From: Kingdonia uniflora
Lineage: Eukaryota; Streptophyta; Magnoliopsida; Ranunculales; Circaeasteraceae
Length of the DNA: 64,000 nt
NCBI GenBank assembly: GCA_014058105.1
Contig: JACGCM010002399.1
Coordinates: forward strand, 1,129,501 to 1,193,500
Direction of reading: 5' to 3'
Made by a program: the position numbers and the translations under genes. Below the pieces are notes generated by a model. That model saw only the letters and a list, made by a program, of their open reading frames with translations. It searched no databases and had not been told where the DNA came from. How positions within the stretch are numbered: the stretch's first letter is position 1; each line of letters opens with the position of its first letter. This document shows, piece after piece, positions 55,355 through 64,000 of this stretch.

Positions 55355-55744
55355 TCATTGTCTCATTTTAAAGCGATAAAGCTTTCTTTTCAAATGAAGT
55401 CGATTTTGGATGATCTTAACCAAATACTTCTCTAGAATCCTCCAAATTTCCTTTGCCGAGGTTTCATTCATTATAACGTATATAATGTCTCGAGCCAAAC
55501 ACGAGCGAATTTGACCACAAGCTCTTTTGTTCATCTTCTTCCAAACACTCTCCTCTACCTCATCCGGCTTGTCCTCCAATACCTCATCTAAGTCCAATTG
55601 ACTTAACGCATCAATAACCTCGCATCGCCACACGCCGAAGTTATTGGTGTCGTTGAATTTCTCAACTTCAACCTTTGCATTGTTGAACATCACCATTATA
55701 TTTCTTTTCGGGGCTGAAGAACTCGATTCAACATCGTCTCCCAT
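55355..55744 (-). CDS. C3 Gag N-terminal part (UBN2-like)
   Basis: 130 codons starting MGDDVESSSSAPKRNIM, then VEVEKFNDTNNFGVWRCEVIDAL, typical for plant copia Gag, DEVEESVWKKMNKRACGQIRS and TSAKEIWRILEKYL. The start lies about 100 bp below the primer site. A short broken stretch links it to the next frame at 55178. Confidence 0.85.
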   Translation of the reverse strand: MGDDVESSSSAPKRNIMVMFNNAKVEVEKFNDTNNFGVWRCEVIDALSQLDLDEVLEDKPDEVEESVWKKMNKRACGQIRSCLARDIIYVIMNETSAKEIWRILEKYLVKIIQNRLHLKRKLYRFKMRQ

Positions 55745-55843
55745 ATTTCCCCTAATTTTTATGAACTAAACAAATCAAAACCAAATTAAAATTAAGAAAC
55801 CCTAAGTTACCTAAAAATCGCGTACCACCGAGGAATTGACCTC

Positions 55844-55855
55844 GCTCTGATACCA
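55844..55855 (-). other. tRNA-Met primer binding site of C3
   Basis: TGGTATCAGAGC on the minus strand, two bases inside the 5' LTR end at 55858. Confidence 0.9.
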
Positions 55856-55857
55856 AT

Positions 55858-56354
55858 TGTGAAGTCGCAAGCCCGGAAGCCACAAGCTCCAAGTTGATTT
55901 GGTTTAGTCACAAACAAACAAAAACAAAAAAAATACACAACACCAAGTTTATAGTGGTTCGGCAAATTGCCAACGTGCACTTTTAAGAGAGAGAGAGAGT
56001 TTATTTAATGCCCCAATTACAATCACTCAAGCCCAATTTTGGATTTCTCACTCAAGAAATCCCTCAAAGTTTCTCACCAAAAAATTGTCAAAGAGTTGCT
56101 CACAAATAACTTAGGTTTCCATTTATATACTAGGGAAAACATATTACAATTGCTCAAATCTAGGGGCCAACAAGAGGTTCGAAAACCATAAAAAAAACTA
56201 AGTTACCAGATTTCGTTCGAACGACACAGGGAGTCGTTCCAACGAAATATGCATCTGGGCCAAAATTCCAGAGGCATTCAAGGGTCGTTCGAACGGATTC
56301 AAGGGTCGTTCGAATGACCAAGGCCCAAACCCAAAAAACCATAATTTCTCCACA
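55858..56354 (-). repeat. 5' LTR of C3
   Basis: 497 bp with ends TGTG...CACA. It carries four TTCGTTCGAACGA-type palindromes at 56215-56320, a GGGCCAAAATTCCAGAGG phrase (56257-56274) and a minus-strand TATA-like CTAGTATATAAATGG near 56130-56145. The same module series is found in the G1 LTRs. Confidence 0.9.
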
Positions 56355-57380
56355 CTACTAGCAAAACCATCAGTCAGTTGGGGCAAGCCAATCTTAAAGT
56401 ACTACAAACCTGATATGATACAAGGTAAGCCAGCTATTAAAATTAAGGAAGATGAATTTGGGGAAGGGATTACTAAGAGTAAGGAGTTTCTTGCAGGTTG
56501 CTTTGTGGGAAGAAGATATGTTTACCCTTTTGTGAAGGATACCCTCCCTAATATTTGAAACCTCAAGGGAAGTTTTGAAATGAGTATACATGGTACAAAT
56601 ATGTTCTTCAAATTTTCAAACATTGAAGATAGGGAAAAAGTGCTTGGAGAAGGTTCTTACCACATTGCTAGTAGGATTTTTTTTATAAGGGAAAGGAGGC
56701 CCTTTGTAGAAATGGAACCAACACAACATTCTTCCTTGCCTATTTGGATGATTATTAAAAATATACCTCATCACATGAGATCTAGGAGGCAAGAATTGAA
56801 AGTGCTTTGAGGTCCTACTAAGCTTGGATAAATACACTGAGGAAGATAATAGTACTTCATCCTTGGTAAGAGTGTGTACTTGACCTACCACAGTTCCTAT
56901 TTTTTATGAAAATGAAGAAAGAGAAGCACATGTTCAATTGGAATATACATGGATCCCAATAAGCTGTCCTCATTGTAAGCTTTTTGGCCACACAATGGAT
57001 AATTGTGAGGTCATATCAATTAACAATGAAAAAGGGAAGGGTGTAACAACACAAATTGAAGCTTAACAAGATAAAGGAGTCAAACATACTACTAAAGATA
57101 TGGTGGATGGCTGGAGCAAGCCAAAAGGAAAAGGGGGTCCTCAAAACAATCAAAATACACAGGTTAAGAATGGCAGATATGAAGCTCTAGTGGATGAGGA
57201 AGAAGATAATGTAATAACAGTTGAAGAGGAGCAACTGATTACAAATGAAATAGGCACTATAACCCTGACAAATATTAGAAAAGAACTCATAACAGGTGAG
57301 ATAGGAACAAAAATTAATAATGAGTTTACAGCTGCTCATGAGCTGAGTAGAGCACAAAGAAAGTAGAACAATCACCAAAG
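56355..57380 (+). pseudogene. LINE ORF1, right part: DUF4283-like domain and zinc knuckle
   Basis: After the CTACT duplication the frame continues LAKPSVSWGKPILKYYKPD, then GCFVGRRYVYPFVKD, SIHGTNMFFKFSNIEDREKVL, GSYHIASRIFFIRERRPF and LPIWMIIKNIPHHM. These are the blocks of the DUF4283 domain of plant LINE ORF1 proteins. The CCHC knuckle CPHCKLFGHTMDNC (56965-57006) follows. Three stops interrupt it. The RNA-binding/chaperone role is inferred from the family. No endonuclease or RT part is present; the sequence changes to copia C4 at about 57400. Confidence 0.8.
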
Positions 57381-57394
57381 GGTGAATACTAGGA

Positions 57395-57928
57395 GTGGTA
57401 CTGGAAACAAAAACCATGAACCTAGGAATACACTATGCAAGATTCCCCGTAGTCCTAGAAGGGTTTACCGATGCTGATTGGAACACCCTATCTGAAGACT
57501 CCAAGGCAACCAGCGATTATATCTTTAACATTGCTGGCGGAGCGGCTTCTTGGAGGTCCAAGAAACAAACTATCTTAGCTCAATCTACGATGGAATGAGA
57601 ACTGATAGTACTAGCTGCTGCCAGTGAGGAGGCAGATTGGTTGAGAAACATTTTATCAGATATTCCTTTATGGGATAAGCCTTTACCAGCCATACTTATC
57701 CACTGCGATAGTACTGCAGCTATTGCAAAAGTGGAGAATCATTATTACAACGACAAGAAACGGCAAATACGTCGTAAGCATAGTACTGTAAGAGAGAAAC
57801 TCACTTCTGGGGCTGTCAGAGTGGATTTTGTTTGGTCAGAAGCAAACCTGGCTGATCCTTCGACGAAAGGGTTAGCTCGGGAGAAGGTGTGGAACACCTC
57901 GAAAGGGATGGGGCTAAAGCCCGTATAG
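57395..57928 (+). pseudogene. C4 copia RNase H, C-terminal fragment
   Basis: The frame begins mid-domain with LGIHYARFPVVLEGFTDADWN (first catalytic Asp), GGAASWRSKKQTILAQSTME, a TGA stop at 57597-57599 just where the catalytic Glu region is, then LIHCDSTAAIAK, VREKLTSGAVRVDFVW and ANLADPSTKGL, ending MGLKPV. Gag to RT are absent. The junction to the LINE fragment is at about 57400. Confidence 0.85.
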
Positions 57929-58496
57929 TTAGAATATATGTGATGGTAACCCAACCTATAGACTGGAGATCCCAAGAAATAGGTTCAAAGGGAAAAACAA
58001 GTCATATGATAATTAAGAAGAATCATGCATTTTTAAGAAGGGGAAATTACTCCTAGTCCATCCTTGTATATAAGAGCATGATATCCTGTAGCAATTTAAG
58101 GTTGAGTTATTTTATAAACTCTTAATGAGGGCTAAACTCTATGTGGAGTGGGGTACCCAGCTATAGGAGTACTCCTGATAGACTCACCCTGATGATTATG
58201 GAAGTGAGGCCGCCTCCTATGGAAATTTGGGCAAATTCCCTAGAGCTTTCATTAAAACCGGGATACTAGTATATGGCCGTATAGCACTGACATCATTTAG
58301 AACTTTGCACTAATAAAGTTGTGTGTGGTGTGCTTTAGTTATACCCTCCATAATTATAGTTCAAGACGAATGTCACTCTAATCTCTAGTACTTCAAAAGT
58401 ATATTCACTACGTAAAGGTTCAAGTCGAAAGACACCTCTACTTAAACACTACTTTAGGTTGTTACTCGAATATGTTTTCTCCATATAGTGGGGGAT
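57929..58496 (+). other. C4 3' untranslated region and polypurine tract
   Basis: Non-coding sequence between the RNase H stop and the LTR. The last bases, TAGTGGGGGAT, form a polypurine tract next to the LTR start at 58497. Confidence 0.7.
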
Positions 58497-59450
58497 TGTT
58501 GGGTATTTTGGTAAATCTCAAAACTATTCATTAGTCCCACATTGCTCACAAGAGGAATTTGTTTGTATGATATAACATAGATCCTTTATTCTTTATGTTG
58601 GGCGGGGGCGGGCCGAAAATACGAGTTTTAAATTTTATTTGGTTTATGGGTATGAGCTTCGATTTGGGCTTTATGGAAAATTGATTTTGTCAAGACCAAT
58701 TCGAGCTAAGTATAGTCTTAATCGACTTAGACCAATTCAAACTTAGTCTTATCGACTTCAACCAATTCGAGCTGAGTATATCCGACTTGGACCAATTCGA
58801 ACTAAGTTAATTCTTCATATGTCATTTTGACCTGAGTTTATTCGACCTGGACTTTTCAGTAGACCAATTCGAACTAAGTCAATTTTTCATGTGTCATTTC
58901 GACCTGAGTCTATTCGACCTGGACTTTCCGGTAGACCAATTCGAACTAAATATTTTTGACCTAGCTTTTTTTTTTAACTGAATTTGTTCGTTTTGAATTC
59001 CTTAAAACGTAACGTTGTTACTGTTTCGTAATTAAAGTCTTGAACCGTTTCACTTCCGTTTCGAACGGTTTTGATGACGTGTCTCACCATTACTCTTGGT
59101 ACTGTTTCGAACTTACTCTATATAAAGAGAAGTTGTGCCTCTGTTTATAATGATCAAAAAATAGTTCTTCTCTTCTCTTCTCTTTGAGATTTTCTAAGAT
59201 CCGAGTATAACATATTGAAAGTGCAAATTATTATAAGGTAATTCTTCATTGCAAAAGAATTTCCCACGTTGTTGTTTTATCCTAGAGACGACGCAGCAAT
59301 CAACTGTTTGCAAAAGGCAGTGCGGCAAAATGTCTTAAAGATAAAGACCTAGTCCTCGACTTAGCATTTCCAGTTCTTCAGTTCGGTACATCAAATTCAA
59401 CTTGTTTTTGTTGTTGTTCGTTTACTGCTACAGAGGTAATATTCTTAACA
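58497..59450 (+). repeat. 3' LTR of C4 with 72-bp repeats
   Basis: 954 bp from TGTTGGGTATTT to ATATTCTTAACA. It contains a TATA box CTATATAAAGAG near 59117 and a U3 array: ACCAATTCGAACTAAG at 58791, 58863 and 58935, spaced exactly 72 bp, with looser copies upstream to 58694. No second LTR of this element is in the window. Confidence 0.8.
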
Positions 59451-59494
59451 ATATCTTAACATAAACTAATGTAAGAAGCAAAAATAGAGACCGG

Positions 59495-60317
59495 TGATAA
59501 GAGCATAATTATGACACTTATTATATACGCGAACATGTATTTTAGTCATCCATTATATTTAATTATATGTATTTAAACACTTATTTCTTTATTGTAGACA
59601 ATGGAGATGGAGATTAGAAACCAAACACTTATGAGCATCTCTAGTAGTTCTTTGCACAATGTTTCAACATGAAAAGAAAATGTACACAAATATTATTGGA
59701 GAATAAAATCAAGGAATATATTTCTTTCATGATCCAAAAAGATATTTTAAAGACATATTATATGAAGATATATGCAAGAATTTCCAAAAATAAAGATCTT
59801 TACATCATTAAAGGAAATTATATGCAAGAATCATAGGTAATTGATTGTAATATTGAGAAAAAATATTAAGAACAAATTCTTTAGATATTGTGTAGTCCCT
59901 AGATTTGGGTTTCTTCTCCTATAAAAGGAACCCTCCCACATTGTAATTCTCATCTCATATTGGAGAAAGTTTATAATAAATCAAGTATTACTTTGAATTG
60001 TGTTATATCTCTTTTATTTTCTTTTGTAAATAGTTAGCTAGTTCATGCAATGATCATAGAAATGATAGAAAGTTAATCCCTTCTAGCTATGACTAGAATG
60101 AAGCCCTTAACCGAATAACAATAGTTATGTTATAGTTCTAGGATTAGTTTTCTTTTGCAATTTTCTAAAATATTTATAATTTACTTTTAGGTTTAACCAT
60201 AGCAAGTAAGTGAATTTAGACTATTTAGCCAAAATTCGTTGTTATAGCCATTAAACCGGATTTTAGGACAAACACGAAGAGAACTTGTAGGAGAAATTCG
60301 ACCAAGGTTAACCATGA
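59495..60317 (+). repeat. 5' LTR of the LARD-like element, 3'-truncated
   Basis: Matches 62501-63290. A TATA-like CCTATAAAAGGAACC is near 59920. Homology stops at about 60317 (AACCATGACTAT against AACCATAGTTGG), after which internal sequence follows. Confidence 0.8.
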
Positions 60318-62500
60318 CTATAAACGATTTTGAGGACTTGTATGGAGATAATTCTTGATGCATTTATGTTGATGAATGTTTAAATTATTTTAAAAACTCG
60401 AATGAACATGAGATCTGCGAAATGGTGCAATCATTACCATCTGAAGATGACTTTTAACTTGGCCAATTCTTTACACCAATGAATATCCACGTCAATGGTC
60501 AGGATGAGTCCCTTGAGATATGTTGTGATTTTAGACACACAAATTAAATGTTTGTTGGAGTCGATTGTTCCCCGATCCCTACGTCCAAAAATATGTCATA
60601 GTTTTTCTTCTACTAAAAGAAAGCATCTTTTAGAAAAATTATAATTTTGGGGATGCCTAACGGGCTTGCTTTTTCAGAATTACCTCTAACATTTTTTAGA
60701 ATATCAATAATAACATGGGGGTTTTGAAAATTTATAAAGAAAATATCTTTCCTGGAAAACTGAGTTTTGAATCAAGACATTTTTGGGGACACATATTTGT
60801 ATACCAATCTTATTATTTACAGTAATACGTAGTAATCATATGATCGTATTAAAAATTCTAAAGAAAAATATGTTCCCTGAGCCTGTGAATGTTTTATCTT
60901 TGAGAAACTGGTTTTACTTGATTTGTCTAAAATTTTCAACTTGAAATCATCAATCGATAGACAAAGTTTTTAAAGAACACATTTTCATTGAAAAATTAAA
61001 ATTTAACTACATCCGATTATTAAAGAATATATATGTCCAATTAGTGGTTAATATTGAAGATCACCATTCATGTGTTTTATAGTTTTTGAAAGAGAACTTG
61101 CAACCAGGATAGTACATCACCTTTTCAACTTTGTATCTTTTCGATTATATTAAAATTTTAAGTTTGGGGATACGTTCGTCTGGCTGAAGACGCTAAACTT
61201 GATGCTTCTTAGGAGGCAACCCATGGCACATTCAGGTGAGAAATTATTATTTTCCTCTTCTATTTATCTTTATGCTCTCAAACATTGTGGACAATATTTC
61301 ATTTAAGTTTGAGGGTATGAAACCATTTTTTAAAATATTTTTTGAAGAAAAAAGTAAAATAATGACACTTTGACAATTTATGATATATTTTTGACAAATT
61401 TCCAATACTTAGACTGATTTAACTTACCATAAATGTTTTGAAAAAACCTAAAATTTGAAATTGTGCCAAGTATACAATAGAATATTTTTTACTATCTTAA
61501 GCTAGATGTACTATTTTTTTAGTAGCGATTAATTTAAGTTAGCGTAACATATTTTGAAAACTTACACTTTACTGTAGTTTTTCAATTAATACCTTCAATA
61601 GCTTTTTGCTCAGTTTAAGGGAAATTTAGTATTTTTGTTAGGAATAATTTACTACAAGGGAGACAACTGCCTAAGAATAATTTCATTCCTAAGAGAAAAA
61701 AAAATGTAAAAAGCCAAATTTTTCTAAAAACACTGCAAGGCTACTCGCATGATTAAGAACTGAAAGAGAAAAAATTATCACCAATCTTGAGTATGACCAT
61801 GAACTATGTGAAAGGAGTACGAAAATGTTACTTGTGACAATCTTGGGTCTAAGTCACGATGGGCCACCACACCCTAGCAACCTTACCCAACTAGCGGGGA
61901 TTGTCGACCAAATACTTCTTGTCATGGAGGCTTCACTAAGAAACAGTGTACTTAAAAAATAGACTCACAAAAGAAGAAGTAAAATACTGGGAAGACGAAT
62001 TGACTAAGGCACTTGTCAAACCGACCATTGAATTTATTCCAGTAAGAACTAGACTGCCAAACACTGAATAAATTATTCTAGACAACGTAATAGGCGATTA
62101 AACTATTTTTACTATACACTCAGATATAGCTAAAACAAAATACTTGAATCTCTTTCAAATCTTGAGGTAGTATCTCCAGTTTCGAATAAGCTTGAAATTT
62201 TATTTGGTATACAGGGAGAATAACAGGTTTAAGGATTTTCAATCGGTATATTTTTGTCATAACTAAGTAAAGATAAGTTGACATGAAATGAGGCATGTGT
62301 CTTATAAAATTGTCTAAAATGTCATTATTGACTTTTGTGGGTATAGTCACAACAAACCCTCACGAGACAACACTTGTCCATCAAGGTAAACTTGGGAGTT
62401 TAACGGCTTATTACATATGCTAAATGCAATCGCGCTCCCTGCAGAAGTGGCTTTTAGTTTATTTTACTCGGGACGAGCAAAAGACAAGTTTGGGGGTATT

Positions 62501-63677
62501 TGATGAAAGCGTAATTATGACACTTTTTATATATGTGAACATGTATTTTGGTCATCCATTATATTTAATTATCTGTACTTAAACAATTATTTATTTGTTA
62601 TAGACAATATACACTAGTAGTTCTTTGCACAAGATTTCAACATGGAAAGAAAATGTACACAAATATTCTTGGAGAATAAAATCAAGGAATATATTTCATT
62701 CAAGATCCAATAAGATATTTTGAAGATATATAATATTTAAGATATATGCAAGAGTTTCCAAGAATAAAGATATCTACATCATTGAAGGAAATTATATGTA
62801 AGAATCATAAGTGATTGATTCTAATATTGAGATAAAATATTGAGAACATATTCTTTAGATATTGTGTATATTCCCTAGATTTGGGTCCCTTCCCCTATAA
62901 AAAGAATTTTCCCCTATTGTAATTTTTATATCATTTTGTAGGAAGAACTTTAGAAGAAATCAACCATTACTTTTAATTGTCTCATCTCTTTTTTATTTTC
63001 TTTTGTAAATAGTTAGTTAGTCCATGCAATAATCTTGGAAATAATAGAAGATTAATCCCTTCTAGATATAACTAGAAGGAAGTCCTTACCCGAGTAGTAA
63101 TAGTTATGTTGTAGATCTAAGATTAGTTCTCTTTTGCAATAATCTAAAATAGGTATAATCTACTTCAAGGCTTAACCATAGTTAGTAAGTAAATTTAGAC
63201 TATTTAGCCAAAATCCGGTGTTATAACCATTAAGCCAAATTTTAGGGCAAACACGAAGAGAACTCGTAGGAAAAATTCGACCACGCTTAACCATAGTTGG
63301 AAAAATTCCTCATACACATCGGATTAAGTAAAACCTAATATGACCAAACCTTAGATGCCTAACCATGGATCTAGGATTGACATTTACATCAAAAATGCCC
63401 TGCCTAGGATATTTGACATGAATAATCCGCCTAGTAAAGCAACATAATTACTATTATTGCTTTGGTTGGGCAAAATTCTAGCCCTAAGTTATTCTCTTGT
63501 TAATTGTTTGTTTTGTTTCTTTCATTTCAATCGATCTCTTATAAAACCTTATTCGGCCTAGAAAGTATTTGTTTTCCCAAACCTCCCTGTAGATTTGATC
63601 CCACTCATTTGTGCTACAATTTGATAACCGTACTTTGAGCGGGTATTTTGCCAGAGGACACAAAAATCCTCTTATCA
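62501..63677 (+). repeat. 3' LTR of the LARD-like element, complete
   Basis: 1177 bp, TGATGAAAG to CTCTTATCA, with TATA-like CCTATAAAAAG near 62894. Its last ~390 bp have no counterpart in the 5' copy. Confidence 0.8.
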
Positions 63678-63699
63678 ACCGATTACAAAATCGTGCACC

Positions 63700-63990
63700 T
63701 AGGTCGTGTAACTATCAACTCTCCCCCTCTTTAAAGAATTCATCCGCAAATTCAAGGAGACCGAAGATCAACTGCTGTCACCTCTATGTCTTCATACTTC
63801 TAACTAAATAACTATTTCAGGGCCTCATCGACGTGATCATGTAACTACTAAGAAATAAGTGTTATCACTTTTTGTGGGTTTGGACACTCACGTCTCATAT
63901 GTCATGTCTTCCCACAATTATAAAAAATATCTTTCCTGGCCAGCCCCGCTAGTTTGCCCCTACTGCAGAGGCTATAGAAGTCAGCATCGG
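63700..63990 (-). pseudogene. Gag zinc-knuckle remnant of another retroelement
   Basis: On the minus strand about 63935-63870 reads FYNCGKT, stop, HMRRECPNPQ, a CCHC knuckle (CYNCGKxGHMRREC) in which the first Cys is Phe and the Gly codon is TGA. The LARD-like element sits at its border, so this is probably its insertion target. Confidence 0.55.
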
Positions 63991-64000
63991 AGTTGCCGTA

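Larger units (their letters stand above)
52282..56354 (-). mobile_element. Ty1/copia LTR retrotransposon C3, nested in LINE ORF1
   Basis: LTRs at 52282-52480 and 55858-56354 are bounded by perfect CTACT duplications (52277-52281 and 56355-56359). A tRNA-Met primer site is at 55844-55855. The minus strand gives Gag, zinc knuckle, protease, integrase, linker and the start of RT. The RT C-terminus with YxDD and the RNase H are missing before the polypurine tract. The 3' LTR is about 300 bp shorter than the 5' LTR through one internal deletion. It is not autonomous. Confidence 0.92.
59495..63677 (+). mobile_element. Non-coding gypsy-like LTR element (LARD-like)
   Basis: The terminal direct repeats start TGATAAGAGC (59495) and TGATGAAAGC (62501). 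The right one ends CTCTTATCA at 63677, the inverse of the left start. Flanks are ACCGG (59490-59494) and ACCGA (63678-63682). Internal landmarks of plant Athila/Tat-type elements are CTGGCTGAAGACG with GGAGGCAACCCATGGC near 61180-61230, and GGGACGAGCAAAAGACAAG with GTTTGGGGG as polypurine tract before 62501. No Gag or Pol frame survives. The left LTR lacks its last ~360 bp and the primer site. Confidence 0.8.

Overview
This window is nuclear DNA of a flowering plant, probably a eudicot. The evidence is AT-rich sequence, plant-type Ty1/copia and Ty3/gypsy polyproteins, a DUF4283-type LINE ORF1, an endogenous caulimovirid, plant MITE/hAT/SINE-type elements, and remnants of plant triosephosphate isomerase and PUB-type U-box/ARM genes. 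Almost everything is repeat. No intact, confidently functional host gene is visible, and I recognised no tRNA, rRNA or CRISPR.

Layout. 1-5476: an unassigned flank, then gypsy element G1 on the minus strand (truncated 3' LTR at 600-994, 5' LTR ending at 5476), followed by a small unassigned ORF (5522-5884). 5885-8713: non-coding. 8719-22795: gypsy element G2 (Tat-like), minus strand, about 14.1 kb, with both LTRs and a perfect 5-bp duplication CCATC. It has degenerate gag-PR-RT-RH-IN, four ~158-bp tandem repeats, and a long intron-bearing coiled-coil gene on the opposite strand (9607-16075). 22801-25240: a copia gag remnant with a tRNA-Met primer site. 25615-26718: a hAT-like element. 27396-35010: an endogenous pararetrovirus whose 5' half (movement protein and N-terminal coat) is inverted relative to its 3' half (coat C-terminus, protease, RT, RNase H, promoter/leader). 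35663-39207: copia element C2, lacking gag-PR-IN, with a nested solo LTR (36892-37458). 40272-40985: a TRIM-like element holding a truncated SINE. 42891-43480: a second fragment of the pararetrovirus leader and a long-TIR MITE, both at (TA)n tracts. 45120-48547: the promoter/first exon of a triosephosphate isomerase gene upstream of exons of a PUB9-like ARM-repeat protein. 51928-57380: a LINE ORF1 split by copia element C3 (52282-56354, perfect CTACT duplication). 57395-59450: the 3' end of a further copia element C4 on the plus strand. 59495-63677: a non-coding gypsy-like LTR element (LARD-like). 63700-63990: a gag zinc-knuckle remnant.

How the parts relate. None of the retroelements looks autonomous. 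G1 lacks RNase H, G2 lacks the RT palm, C2 lacks gag to integrase, C3 lacks the RT C-terminus and RNase H, and both gypsy integrases have Lys in place of the catalytic Glu. The most unusual signals are: (i) LTRs of a gypsy element, a copia element and an unassigned solo LTR share U3 modules built from GTCGTTCGAACGAC palindromes; (ii) the spliced antisense gene inside G2; (iii) the inverted pararetrovirus with a perfect 28-bp palindrome at its breakpoint; (iv) the possible TPI-promoter/ARM-protein chimera.

All calls come from reading the sequence and recalling protein families. No database search was run.
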